Assembly (NCBI RefSeq): GCF_010015445.1
Contig: NC_053112.1
Location: 30,972,583 to 31,036,582 of the forward strand
DNA length: 64,000 nt
Source of the DNA: Perca fluviatilis
Lineage: Eukaryota; Chordata; Actinopteri; Perciformes; Percidae
Direction of reading: 5' to 3'
Positions 1 to 45,554 of this stretch are shown here, in pieces (positions within the stretch are counted from its first letter, which is position 1; each line of letters starts with the position of its first letter). The notes below the pieces were generated by a model. That model was not told where the DNA came from. It saw only the letters and a list, made by a program, of their open reading frames with translations, and searched no databases. A program made the translations under genes and the position numbers.

Positions 1-600
1 CACCTGGGAGACACACCAAACATGTGGAAGAAGGTGCTGTGGTCAGATGAAACCAAAATCGAACTTTTTGGCAACAATGCAAAACGTTATGTTTGGCGTA
101 AAAGCAACACAGCTCATCACCCTGAAACGCACCATCCCCACTGTCAAACATGGTGGTGGCAGCATCATGGTTTGGGCCTGCTTTTCTTCAGCAGGGACAG
201 GGAAGATGGTTAAAATTGATGGGAAGATGGATGGAGCCAAATACAGGACCATTCTGGAAGAAAACCTGATGGAGTCTGCAAAAGACCTGAGACTGGGACG
301 GAGATTTGTCTTCCAACAAGACAATGATCCAAAACATAAAGCAAAATCTACAATGGAATGGTTCACAAATAAACATATCCAGGTGTTAGAATGGCCAAGT
401 CAAAGTCCAGACCTGAATCCAATCGAGAATCTGTGGAAAGAACTGAAAACTGCTGTTCACAAACGCTCTCCATCCAACCTCACTGAGCTCGGAGCTGTTT
501 TGCAAGGAGGAATGGGCAAAAATGTCAGTTCTCGATGTGCAAAACTGATAGAGACATACCCAAGCGACTTACAGCTGTAATCGCAGCAAAAGGTGGCGCT
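1..600 (+). pseudogene. Broken Tc1-like transposase reading frame
   Basis: The reading frame is not intact. The N-terminal stretch (WKKVLWSDETK) runs in one frame until about 125-135, and the rest (TVKHGGGSIMVWACFSS onward) is in another frame. Further single-base indels lie near 490 and 525, after which the usual C-terminus is lost. At least three frameshifts mean no active enzyme can be made. The homology is obvious by motif; the exact indel positions are my estimate. Confidence 0.85.
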
Positions 601-831
601 ACAAAGTATTAACTTAAGGGGGCTGAATAATTTTGCACGCCCAATATTTCAGTTTTTTATTTGTTTAAAAGGTTTGAAATATCCAATGAATTTCGTTCCA
701 CTTCATGATTGTGTCCCACTTGTTGTTGATTCTTCACAAAAAATTACAGTTTTATATCTTTATGTTTGAGGCCTGAAATGTGGCAAAAGGTCGAAAAGTT
801 CAAGGGGGCCGAATACTTTCGCAAGGCACTG
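1..831 (+). mobile_element. Tc1/mariner element, 3' part, inactive
   Basis: This is the C-terminal part of a Tc1-like DDE transposase followed by the element's 3' end. All three catalytic positions are still recognisable: the first Asp in LWSDET (near 45-60), the second in QQDNDPKH (near 320) and the Glu in NPIENLW (near 420). The end reads GCAAGGCACTG and is followed by TA at 832-833, as expected for TA-targeted Tc1 elements. The 5' part lies outside the window. The element sits upstream of the last anp32b exon, so it is probably intronic. Confidence 0.9.
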
Positions 832-1382
832 TAACTCAAATAAGACATTCTTGGATCACTTGTTTTAAAAACGGTATGATAATGTAAATCAAATAAGCGT
901 GTGAGTGTAAAACATCTGAAAAAGGAAAGGGCCAGTTAAATCCTGAAAAAGGTCAATACTGAAGATGCATATCTGACACTGTTTATTTTCAGCTCCTAAT
1001 CATGTAACATTATATCATGTAGAGAGACAGCAAAACATGATGGTGACCATTCTTAAACACTGCCCACACTCCCTAATATCCCACGAGAGGATGTCTTTGA
1101 CAATGCTGAAGTAGGCTATTCAAGATGTTTGTTAAAGTTACAGTAAATGTTAAGAACCCTGTGTATGTATAAGATATGTAACACTTAAATGTAGATTGTT
1201 AAAAACAAACATGAATCCAGTGTGCTGTGACTCGTCCTGCATGATTAAAGGGTTAGGCTGAGTCTTGCTGCTGTTTTAGTGCCTGCAGATAAACTATTAG
1301 ATTTATATTCACTGTTTTGCTAAAATTGAAGGTTTGTCATCTTGGCACCCAGTGTGACACATACTTCCTCTTTGCCCCCTAG
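832..1382 (+). other. Last intron of anp32b (3' part)
   Basis: No coding signal was seen. The stretch ends in a pyrimidine-rich run and TAG at 1380-1382, a good 3' splice site for the ANP32 terminal exon. The other anp32b exons lie before position 1. Confidence 0.6.
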
Positions 1383-1465
1383 AAGCAGAAGCTGGCAAAG
1401 GAGAGAAGAGAAAGCGAGACCCAGAGGATGAGGACGACGATGACGACGACGACGACGATGATTAA
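1383..1465 (+). CDS. anp32b: ANP32 acidic nuclear phosphoprotein, last coding exon (partial gene)
   Basis: After the acceptor AG at 1381-1382 the exon completes a split codon and then reads AEAGKGEKRKRDPEDE followed by ten Asp and TAA at 1463-1465. The GKGEKRKR nuclear-localisation motif followed by an acidic end is the C-terminal signature of ANP32 proteins; GKGEKRKR fits ANP32B better than ANP32A, whose human tail reads GQKRKREPEDE. ANP32 proteins have an N-terminal leucine-rich repeat domain and a long acidic tail, inhibit PP2A and bind histones. Only the tail is here. The neighbouring coro2a supports the anp32b assignment because the two are also neighbours in human. A different ANP32 paralogue remains possible. 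Confidence 0.8.
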
Positions 1466-1910
1466 GAGCAAAACGGAAAACGGGAGCTTTCCGAGTTACC
1501 CTTACTCCCCCACAAACCCGAACGTCCGCCCTCCTACAACTCGCACCGCCTTTGTAATCCACGTCAACCCCCAGCTCTGAGCTCTTTTTAATGGGACAAG
1601 ACTGTACCGGATGGGTGGGCCGAGTGGAGCTGCCGACCCCTTTTTTTCTCCCCACCATGGAACTGAGAGCCACCCAACACCCTCCACCTCACCCACCCCA
1701 CGGCCCCCAGGTTCTCAGGCAGCCCAGCACTCAGCATTCCACAATTTCACTGTCGACCCCTCTTTATGTATTCCCGTGTGAGGACTTTGGGACTGGTATC
1801 TAGTTTTGGGTCTGTGCTTTTAATATTTTGTTGGATGAATTATTTTTTGTTGTTGGGTTTATTTCTCTTTTTTTTGTCTATTTTTTTTTCTTCTGTTCCT
1901 TATTTTTCCC

Positions 1911-1916
1911 AATAAA
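1911..1916 (+). terminator. Polyadenylation signal AATAAA (proximal), anp32b
   Basis: A canonical hexamer about 445 nt after the stop codon, following a long T-rich stretch. Confidence 0.6.
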
Positions 1917-2038
1917 ATTATTGCTATAGCAGCTGTGCAACCAGCGAGCCATGATTTTTAGTGTGGCTGCCTGTTGCACAAATCAAAGTTGTAGCTACAT
2001 TTTTACTTTCTGTATGACAAAAAAAAAAAAACTTTGTA

Positions 2039-2044
2039 AATAAA
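2039..2044 (+). terminator. Polyadenylation signal AATAAA (distal), anp32b
   Basis: A second canonical hexamer just after an A-run and followed by a GT/T-rich stretch (TTTTGTGCTTTTCTC), the usual downstream element composition. Confidence 0.6.
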
Positions 2045-2060
2045 ATGTTAACATTTTGTG

Positions 2061-2789
2061 CTTTTCTCTTTGCTGCCTTGCTTTACTGGTGTCCAAAGCT
2101 AGAATTATAAAATGACGGCCATCATCCACCCCTGCTGTTATTCTACACTTATAGTGACTGTAGTCAACAGTCCACAGAAAAGGTTGTCTTAAAAGACAGG
2201 TTTATATAATCTCCCGTTTTTTTTAAAAATTTAAACGCAAGCCAGGCAATCATGTACAGATGAAAGAAGTTGGCCACCTACATGTTGCAGCCTCAGAGAC
2301 TCCAAATAGTCAACAGATTACTGAAGAGTATATTAATATTAATGTGTTTGAGCCATTGAGTGAAATGTCTCACGACTTAACCACTTGAACACTAAGCATA
2401 TCGGGCAGGCTACACTACTACTTGCCACGTCATAACTGAGCACACGAGTTCCATTTGACGGCAGTATTAAAATACATGCATTATATTTTAATCATCCGCA
2501 GTCCATTCCAATACTCTCACTTTTAATAGTTTACATTTAATCAAACTGTGCTTTGGTAGGCTAAATTTGGCAGCAGTTGTTGAACTTGCTGGCTTAAGAT
2601 TCAGGAGGAAACGTGACCTAATGACATGAAATGTTATCAGGAAAAATGCCTTAATGAAATAAATAAAAAGGGATTTTTTTTTAAATGTGCAATTAAATAA
2701 AAAGTTAAATCCAATAAATGTAGTTATGAAAGTTAATGATGAAATAACATTAGACATTACATTATTAAAGCATTAGTTTTAATAATTTC
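2061..2789. other. Convergent intergenic spacer anp32b / coro2a
   Basis: An A/T-rich stretch between the two converging genes. No gene or clear transposon end was seen. The only open frame (2488-2757, minus) is low-complexity Phe/Leu/Ile-rich translation of A/T-rich DNA. Confidence 0.4.
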
Positions 2790-2795
2790 TTTATT
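2790..2795 (-). terminator. Candidate polyadenylation signal for coro2a
   Basis: AATAAA on the minus strand (TTTATT on plus). A second copy lies at 3009-3014. Which one is used cannot be decided from sequence alone. Confidence 0.4.
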
Positions 2796-5678
2796 TTTAA
2801 TACACAACTTATGTATTTTTTGGTTTTAATATTGAACATTTTGAGGTTCCATAGTAGCCCATGTGGTCACACAGTGACATAGGCCAGCAGTAAAGAGTTT
2901 ATATCATAAATTCTGCTGTGTGACTGTTCAGTCACTATAAAAACAGTGATGAAGAAATTAGCTCAAAAAATGGCAGCTGCTCTGTTATTTAGCTAGAGAT
3001 ATGCAGTATTTATTTGCGGTATAAACTACATAAAGCATTTCATTCCCAAGCTAGCAAATGATTGTTCTTTAAATGCACAATTTTGGCAGACACTTTAAAC
3101 AATCCTTTTTTCATTTGCATTTCCAGTCAGACTTTTGAGAGGGAGAACAATTATAAAAATATTAAAAAGAAAAAAATTGGATGGAGGAAAAAACCCATTT
3201 GAATAAATATTGAGGAAAACATGGACACGATTAAGCTGATTGGAATGGCTCTGGAAGTAAAAACTGTCACCTTCAACTGTTGTGATGTGGTCAAACAGCT
3301 AAATCAGTCCTTGAGCAAGTCCACTGGCCGACTGTAAAAACAGCAGTACACAGTGGGAATGTGTTCACCGTCCACCAACAGCAGTGGTGGTTTGGAGTTT
3401 ACACTGGCCGGGGTGTTGCTGTTCCAGGACAAAAGTCAGCCAGAGATGAAGCTGTGCTAGAACTGTCCTGCCAGAGGTCAAAAGGTTCACAATTGTATTG
3501 AGGCCAGTGTGTCTGTAGGCAATGTGTGGGTTGGTGTGGCAGTTTCCATGTGGCAAATCTTTGACAAGTGGCCATGAAATGTAAGCCTAGAATTTCATTA
3601 TGGCGATTGTGTTCCTGACTACATACTAAATACAGGCATGCATGATAATTTGTGCTGTATCTGGTTATTGTTTGTGTTATATATCTGCAAACACTTCTGT
3701 AACATCTATGCATATTTACATGCCAATCAGAAAATTGTTCCTCTTAAAGCTATAGTGTGTAGTTTCTACTGCCCTCATGAGGAAATCTAAATAATAACAA
3801 CAAAACTGTTGGCGCACATAGAGATGAGAGACAAGGGAATGTTTAAATTCTGAAAGCAACAAATATGATGAATTGACAGCACAGTGGCAAAAACTATGAA
3901 CACCACTGAGAAGTACCTTGAGGGAAAACACATTTCTATTTATAGAACTGTGCCATTAGGGTAGACTTTACTAACTGCTCAGTGTAAATTTGTGTGTACT
4001 CAATTCTGGTTATTTAAGTCTTTGCATTAACAAATTATCACAGCTAAGCCTTGAAAAAACATTTATGAGTTCCCTATCACATGTAAGTAAAATATTTATA
4101 TCACTTCTGTTCCACAATCTTATTTCAAAGCTGAACCATCATACTGGGAATCTCTCCATCTTCTAAAAAACACATCTCTACTTATCCGTTTTAGGATTTA
4201 TCATCCCTGTTGTCCTAAAATGTAGCTTTACAATTAATTATTGTCACTGGAAACAGCAGTTGACAAAAACAACTCTCTCTACTCAAGGTCCACTTACTTA
4301 TAAACCTCATCTACTAATGAAAACCGTTTAAAGCTCCAGAACAAGCGATTAATAGACCTTGAGTGGAGATAGTTTATAAAGCTCAATAATTATTTTGTTA
4401 GCATTCAACAACTCAACAGGTCCTGTGTAGGATTGTGCAATTTAACCAAATTTTTTCTAATTTTAGATTATAATATGTAAGGAATAATGTAGAGAGAGCT
4501 GGTCATTATTGCAAATTAGAACCCCAAAAGGGTGATGCAGGTTCCTGACCCAGGAATAATAATATATAACAATATATATCATCATATATTACATTTACTG
4601 GAAAATCTATTTTACCTATACTATCCACTACAGTAGTAGATACTCTTTCAGCTTAAAATATGAACTGTTTCAGATTTAACAGAGAGCAATAAAAGACACC
4701 CAAATACATTCATAACTGAAAGCTAGTGGATCCCAAACTAACCCAGAAGTGGTGCAAGACTCTGGCTCTACAATGGCTTTAAATAGTTTCTTCACAGTGA
4801 CTCCACATCAGGAAAAAAATCAAACAGGCTTTTTATCCTTTTTTAAACAGTTTGCGTGCTGTATTCGCCAAGAATTCAAGTACTTGATTAAATGGTATTT
4901 TCCTTTGACTGCATTTTAAAATAAATATATAAAAACTTAACTGCTACATAGCATCAGGTACAGAATTGGCATACACAATAGCTGCTGTAAAACGGGTTGA
5001 TTATTCGCCAATTTTCCAGTAAATTTTCCAGTCATCAAAAATAAAAACAAATGCAGCTCAATGGAATGCAACAACACAGCTGGAATGATATTGTCATTCA
5101 TTTAGATCACTCTCATTCAAGCACACATACATTAAAACACCACAGCCATCTCCACTTACAGTAGTTTAAATATTTAAAACAAAAAAACAATCACCAAGCA
5201 TAAAAAAAAAAAATTAGCGTTATCGCACAGGATGTCTGCTCCTGCCCTGCAACAACTTTTAAACAACACGCAGACAGCCCCATCATTCAGTCAAGACAGG
5301 CACAGACATCCTTTTTCATCTCTGAGCTAGAAAGAGCATAAAAAAGCTAAAAAATACAATTAATTTGCATAGCTGTGAAGCATAAAAAATAAACAGGGTG
5401 AAGGTCGACAGGTGCAAAGAGTTTTAAATCGTGTTACAGCTAGGTGAGAATGTGTGTATTTATATGAACAAAGAATATGTGCACCTGACTGAAAGAAAAC
5501 ACAAAGTTGAGGTTTAAAATCACCCCTGTGCAGTGAGTAGTGGGCTCATTAAAGGATAAGAGGTGAGTCAGGACCTTAAGAAGAGGTGTGGTGGTGTGAA
5601 GATGGGGTTAGGAAGTTTGTACAGTAATGCACGTGTTCCACGAGGGGGTGGAGGTGACCCCCATGGGTCAGACAAGTC
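2790..5678 (-). other. coro2a: Probable long 3'UTR of coro2a
   Basis: The minus strand after the coro2a stop has no coding potential and no transposon ends that I could recognise. The minus-strand AATAAA signals I saw are at 3014-3009 and 2795-2790, about 2.7-2.9 kb after the stop. I infer a long 3'UTR; a shorter one using a variant signal is possible. Confidence 0.45.
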
Positions 5679-39521
<33,843 letters not shown>

Positions 39522-39905
39522 ATGGTGCGAGAGGCGTCGGCAGGTGGTGGTAGTTTTCCCTGGAGAGGACTGGGCGAAGGGCTGCGGTGGTGGCGGAGCT
39601 GCCGTGTGGAGACGAGTCGTGTTAACGTTATATCACCGGTGGTTGTTGCATGGTGGTCATTTAAAAGTCAGGATGCCCGACTCGACCTTGAGAGTCCCCA
39701 AACATCAAATAAAAAATAAAAGCTCACAGACAGAGCATGTGCCTCCTGAACACACCGCACCAGTCACCATGGGAAAAAAAAAAGAAAACAAGAGCCGGAG
39801 GAGGGCGGAGGATGAGGAGAGATGCGAGCACAGGATGCGACGAGAGGAGGGAGGAGAAGGAGGAGGGAGGGGCAACTATAACAGATTTCCCAAAATAAAA
39901 TAATG
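39522..39905 (-). promoter_or_regulatory. coro2a: Putative 5'UTR/promoter of coro2a
   Basis: The stretch upstream of exon 1 has more CpG and purine asymmetry than its surroundings. The frame of the ATG stays open upstream for about 39 codons, to a TGA near 39640. A short upstream ORF (10 codons, 39628-39660 minus) would be in the leader if transcription starts further up. No TATA box was recognised. The transcription start is not determined. Confidence 0.4.
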
Positions 39906-40141
39906 CACTACCGGTCAAAAGTTTGGGGTCACTTAGAAATTTCCAATCTGATATCATTTTAAAAGGCTAACTGAGGGTTCTAACATTGGAGAACCCTTTT
40001 GCAATTATGTAAGCACATAATGTAATCTGAAAACTGCTGCCCTGGTTAAAAAAAACAATGCAACTGATCTCAGCTGGTATTCTGTCTGTAATGGAGTGGA
40101 ATGGAAATTTCTAAGTGACCCCAAACTTTTGACCGGTAGTG
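39906..40141. mobile_element. Tc1-type MITE with perfect 39-bp inverted ends
   Basis: The arms 39906-39944 and 40103-40141 are exact reverse complements (CACTACCGGTCAAAAGTTTG...). The element is 236 bp and flanked by TG at the left and TA at the right, consistent with a TA duplication with one change. No transposase. Perfect arms suggest it is young. It is about 385 nt upstream of the coro2a start codon. Confidence 0.85.
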
Positions 40142-40582
40142 TAGCTAAACTCCCCATTCTTCCCATTATTTCATGTAGAATTGAGGGCAAAGAAAATGTC
40201 CTTTGTAAACTCTTTATTATATTTCTTGCATGCATTTTCCATAATTGTTTTTAATCATGTATGTGTGAACTATACAGAGGGGTTCTCCCACAATTACTCA
40301 CATTTTGTTCCTTTAAAGTAAAAACACGATTGGGTTGACTCATCGTTTCAATATAATACATCTTAAGTGTTTCTTTAGCAGTTTCGGTAGTGTCTTAGTG
40401 AATTAAATACACATTTTTGTTAATCTACATTTTTAGAGAACTACCTCTAAAAGTATTAGTATATCTAATGTGAGATGTGAGGAAGTCTCCAAACAAGCTA
40501 CTGGAGAATTCCTTTTTGATCAGTTTATATTTTTTTATTTCATTTTACAGTCAGGTTCTAATATCTTTCTTGTATACCCACA

Positions 40583-41240
40583 GAGCTTATCAGTCCAGCA
40601 ACACCAGGTGGTGAGGGTGGGCGCACACACCTCTCCCACCCTCATCCTTAACACCGGAGCACCCCAGGGCTGTGTTTTGAGCCCCCTGCTGTGTAGCCAC
40701 TTTCGACTCCAACACCGTCATCAAGTTTGCTGACAACACAGCTGTGGTGGCCTGACCACAGACAACAATGAAAAGCCCTACCAGGAAGAAGAAGAGGACC
40801 TGTCCCTTGGTGTCCACATCACACATGGTCTGACCTGGACGGTGCGTAGCCTAATGACTCAGTGGGGAGAAAGGCAAGGCAGAGACTGTTTCACCTCAGA
40901 TGCCTGAGGAAATTCCAGGTATCCCCTCAAATACTGAGCAGTTTCTACTCCTACGTCCTAAAGGGGAACCTCACTGTCTGGTATGGAAACAGCACCAAAC
41001 AGGACCGCAAGGACACACAATAGGTGGTGCTCCACCCTGCCTAAAGGCCTAAACACCTGTTGTAAATATACCAGGGGTTGCAAGAAAAAGGCTAGGAGAA
41101 TCATTAAAGATCCAAACTACCCGGGTAACAGCCTTTTCTCCCTGTTGAGATCGGGAAGACGGCACCAGAGACATCAGACCAGCACTGAGAGGCTCAGGAG
41201 GAGCTTCTACCCTCAGGCCACGGATCTATCTATTTACACG
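40583..41240 (+). mobile_element. Decayed non-LTR retrotransposon fragment (reverse transcriptase)
   Basis: Reverse-transcriptase motifs are visible in pieces: LNTGAPQGCVLSPLL (about 40650-40695), then after a frameshift SNTVIKFADNTAVVA (about 40708-40752), where the catalytic FADD is FADN, followed by a stop. Further on come LGVHITHGLTWT and KKARRIIKDPNYPGN with SFYPQA at about 41085-41225. The layout fits the CR1/L2/Rex1 group of LINEs. It is dead. Confidence 0.8.
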
Positions 41241-42326
41241 TTTATAGTTATTTTATTGTACTATTATTATCTACGTTTATATCAGAATATAAAAAAAACA
41301 ACCCTGGAGCACAGGATACTGATGTGGAGCAGTGAAGCGGTCATGTGTGGCCCAATGTGTGAACTATATGTGATGGGTACTTGAAGGCGACAGGGTTCTT
41401 CTCAATTTTGCCTCATGGCTCTGAAGTGGGTGTAATGGGTGAAATGTGGTCAGTTGTAAAAGTGTTGTTATATACTCACTGCATAGTATAGTATTTTGCA
41501 TAGATTTCTTATGATTTCGTGTTAAACCTAATGGAAAAAAATAAACAAAATTCACTCTGTACACGACAGATATAGAGTGATAATGTTTAAATAATCGAAT
41601 GTAAATTTTCAGCACGTTAAAGACTTTGTCTTTTGCTTAAATACTGATATTGGAGCCCTAACTGCAACAAAAAATGTAAACAGATCAAATTAGTTTTTAG
41701 GTATATTTTAAACAAGTGTAACACAAGTTTTAATCCCTCTTGCATTATATTTGAAAGAATACATAGTTTGTGTTCATTTTGTGAGTGACGTATAGCATAC
41801 ATCTTTATTTGAGGGTGTTTGTCGCCCCTCAGTGTTGAAACACAGCCATCACAAGAGGACTCATGACAGCAGGGGGCCACCAGGAGGCACATCAGAGATA
41901 TGACAAAGCTACTGCACAGTCATGCATCAATCATTTATAAAGAAAAAATGGCAATACTCTGTAAACAAGACAGCATTGATCCAGTTGGTATGTGGCAAAT
42001 AAGATTGTTTAATGTTCATTAGAGGAAACCGGTGCATTTCACTTACTTTCAGTTTAAAAAGGCAAAAGAATCTCTGCATGTTTTGAACATTTTGGTTAAT
42101 TCTTTTCACAACTAATTGGCTAATAATAGTAAATATAATACATTATTAATAAATGAATAACTGCTGACTGGTTTCAGCATGAAGTCTTCATCAGGGCACG
42201 TCTCAATTATGGCTTCATATGTTCACATTATTTAATTAATTAATATTAATTTTGGTTGTTTTTGATGGCATTTAAGAAACATTACTTACATTGCTCTCAG
42301 CATGATGTTGAGCTTCTACTGTTTCC

Positions 42327-42375
42327 ACCTCTCATGTCTGTCTCATGCTGAAGCAGTGAGACAGACATGAGAGGT
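42327..42375. repeat. Perfect 19-bp hairpin, 11-nt loop
   Basis: ACCTCTCATGTCTGTCTCA (42327-42345) and its exact reverse complement (42357-42375) enclose TGCTGAAGCAG. Intergenic, about 3.2 kb after the uso1 stop codon. Confidence 0.85.
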
Positions 42376-44178
42376 AACTTCACATCTTCAGAACTACTTA
42401 AGAATACGAGGAAATAAATCCGGTTTAGTTTTTCTAAAACAAAACAAGGATTGAAAATGCATCTTGAATTACGCTACCATAGGTCTAACAAAGTGCCTCG
42501 AGGGAAACCATGTGAAATAAACTTAGTTCATCTCCATCTGTCTGTCCTTTGCTACGAGTTTGTCAAGTACAACACAAGACTGTGTGAGCCCATAGACTGT
42601 GTAAACAGAACATGAATGTTACCTGGGCTGTAGTAAAAGTAGGCCTACCAATAAGACCATGTAAAAATACTCCATTACAAGTAAAAGTCTTATCAGGGAA
42701 ATGAAAAATCATCAAAAGCAAAAGTACTCGGCAATACTTACTTTTTTTTTCTATCTTTGCTTTTTTAATGAACTATAAATAAACACTAACTAAATAGACC
42801 TACTGTAACTAGACACTGCTGTTTTGTAACAGGTCAGAAGCCTTAACATTGGGAACCACTCCTGTAATCTTAAACCATGTATTGTATTTTAAACACTTTT
42901 GTGTTTCTTTATATAAGATCTTAATCTGTAACTAAAGCTGTCAAATAAAAGTAGTGCAGTAAGAAGTAGAATACTTCCCTCTGCAATGTAGTGGAGTAGA
43001 AGTATAAAGTAGCATAAAACTCAAGTAAAGTGTGAAGAACTCTGAATGTGTACTTATGTACAGTATTTGAATAATTGAACTTAAGTTACTTTCCACCACT
43101 GGCTGTATGTAAAGAGGTTTCCTCATTTCTGGTTTGTCAGGAACTTGTCACCTCCATGTCACATTTGTGATCATAGACAGTCCTTTGCTTGTCAAAGTGC
43201 TCGCTATATTTGGACACTGCATCAGATAATAACCAGGTGAGCACCAGGGTGCTTGTCATCTGGGCAGGGCTGTGTGGAAACGTGGCAGACAAGATGTTTT
43301 TCTACATAACAAGTCTTCAGACTGCTTTCAGGGCTTTTAGGCGTGGTTTTCCAAAACCAAGTGTGAACTACGTAATCTGCCTCCTCTTCCCCCAGAGGCT
43401 CGGTGGTCAAATAGTTGAACTGCTCGGACAAGTTGCCTGGCTTGTTAAGTGTAAAACAAACACAAAGGTTTTCATAAACACAGTTGTGGGTTTGTTGATT
43501 CAGTCTCCACATGTGCAAAATTTGTTTTCTCAGAGGAACTTCTTATGACAAATGGAGCCAGACACGTATTGTTTAAGATTGCCTCTCCTGGCCTCCCTTC
43601 AGGTTAAATTGACTTGGCTTAGAAGATTTTGAGGCCTTTTGGAAATTTGGGGGCATAGAGGGTTAAATCCAACTATATTGGTTGAAGATTCACGGTTAGG
43701 TCTTTTAGTTTGTACACTGTCCAAAACGTTATATTTTAGTTGTAAAGCATTATCTGTTTTTCAGCAATTACTGAAGGACTGGACTTAGATGAATTATTCT
43801 CAGGGAACTGGAAAACTTCTGGAGAGCCTCCTTTTTTAGGTTTTGGTGACAGAGTTTGGAGAAAAGGGGAGAGTGTCCTACTGTATTTGGAACTGATCAG
43901 AAAAATATTTTCTCAAGTGGGAGAAAGTTTATTTCTTGAATAAATCCGTAAGCGAAAGGATGAGTTTAAAGCACGTTGATCCATGTGGGAGTTGTTCTTT
44001 TGTACTTTTCTCTTAGTATTGTTTTTTTGTTTCTTCATTTCAACAAAAGCCACTTTGTGTGGGACCTTTGTTTCTTTTTGTGTGGAAATGGGAAATTGGT
44101 GAGGTTGTGTGAGTTTACTGTATTTTTTTCTGGTTTACAGTGTTGATGATCAATGTCTAGTATTATTGTACAAAAGGG

Positions 44179-44180
<2 letters not shown>

Positions 44181-44240
<60 letters not shown>
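44181..44240. repeat. (AT)n microsatellite
   Basis: About 60 nt of AT with a small interruption at 44221-44223. Confidence 0.95.
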
Positions 44241-44751
44241 TAATATATTAATATTATACGCAGCCCTTTTGTGACAAATATATATCTCGAAAGCCAGGCA
44301 AACTGTGTCTGTAGCAGTGAGCATCAGAGACTTCGTGTGTGTGGCTTAGTGTTAAAAACATTGTGAACGGCAATGTCACTGGTACAAATCTGGCTGGGGA
44401 CCATTGTTGCATCTCTTGCCAAGTACCTAAAGTATATTGGTCAGATATTTCCTGTTTCCTGAAACATTCATGTATGCCCATTTGTGTAAACATGTTAAAC
44501 AGATACATTTGAAAAGTTTGGCTTATTTTGTTATATGATCAAAAAGGGTTTTGCAGAAAAAAAAAACATGTTTATAATCAGCAAAGGTATCAAAAATGTA
44601 TCTGTTATTGTCACGTCCTAAAAAATTCATAAACATTATGTAGCCAAGACATGACTGCCAGAAATATACTGAAAGTTATCCATACCTATATTCAGCCTAA
44701 ATAATCATGAAAAGAAAAACATTCTCTAGTCTAATTGTGGATTTAGTAAAA

Positions 44752-44808
44752 TTTATTTATCTACAATTATCCCTCTATTCAGACATACAGACTGATAGAT
44801 TCTTTATT
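44752..44808 (-). terminator. Candidate polyadenylation signals for uso1
   Basis: Minus-strand AATAAA at 44808-44803 and 44757-44752, about 750-800 nt after the uso1 stop codon (45555). They define a plausible 3'UTR of that size. Confidence 0.5.
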
Positions 44809-45554
44809 CATTTCAATGTGGCTCATAAACTGATAAGTTACACAATATACAGAAGCTGGATGCCAGTACTGGACAAAAAGTTGCAAAAATATCTTTTTTG
44901 TCTTTACATGTTTTCTGTCAGTGTTTTGCAGCATATTGTAGAGCGGTCAGGTTGTGTCGTCAAAGTGAAATGGAACAACTTGAGTGTTAAAATACTGTAT
45001 CATTGAACTTCGAACTGATTGGGGTGTGAAGATGAATTCAGGGTGTAGCACAGTGACACATTGCAGGGGATGCTGATGCTGTAGGTGCATCGTTCGTTGT
45101 CTTTATGATAAAATGAGAATAATATCAATTCGTTTTACATTTGCATTGTTGCCACATTTCAAATATCCCTTTCTAAATTTTCCAGATGACTTGTGAGTCA
45201 ATATCAACCTAGTGTTTTTCTTGTGATTACAAACTATATGACAATACATTATAATAAACACAAGACTGGTAAAAATCCATCAACTGATGGTTAAAAGTAG
45301 CAGAGATGAATGCACTGACATGTTTGAATCTTTTCGCTGCCGCTAAAAAACTGAATCCTTGGAGAATGACAAAATAACTAACATGTATGTGTGACAAGAA
45401 GGTAAAGTAACGTGAAGATAGCATGGCAGCTGGAGAGAGAAACTGCATCAATAGATTAGTCCTCTTCTTCAGTTTCTCAGTCAAGGTTTTTTTCTTGCCT
45501 GTGGGCAGACAAATATTCCCATCTCTCCTTATCTTTTCTTTCAGTGTTTTTCCT
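44809..45554 (-). other. uso1: Probable uso1 3'UTR
   Basis: Non-coding sequence between the uso1 stop codon and the nearest minus-strand AATAAA signals. No repeat ends were recognised. Confidence 0.55.

Larger units (their letters stand above)
1466..2060 (+). other. anp32b: anp32b 3'UTR with two polyadenylation signals
   Basis: The sequence after the stop is pyrimidine-rich and contains no further long reading frame that looks coding. AATAAA occurs at 1911-1916 and again at 2039-2044, giving likely cleavage sites near 1930 and 2060. Cleavage sites are inferred from the signals only. Confidence 0.6.
40142..44750. other. Intergenic DNA between coro2a and uso1
   Basis: No gene was recognised. 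It contains the LINE fragment (40583-41240), a perfect hairpin (42327-42375), a block of common fish-type repeat (about 42620-43105, ending TTACTTTCCACCACTGG) and an AT-repeat (44181-44240). The longer open frames have no recognisable domain. Confidence 0.55.

Noticed and set aside
47..580. A 177-codon frame that looks like an intact transposase
   Set aside because: It starts in a shifted frame and ends after another frameshift; the true transposase frame is broken in at least three places and the N-terminal DNA-binding part is missing from the window.
1320..1673. Minus-strand open frames over the anp32b tail
   Set aside because: Shadows of the GC-rich exon and UTR; the plus-strand acidic tail with a proper acceptor explains the sequence.
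43189..43548. Two overlapping frames of about 100-119 codons between coro2a and uso1
   Set aside because: No recognisable domain, opposing frames of similar length and no promoter or polyadenylation context; not enough to call a gene.
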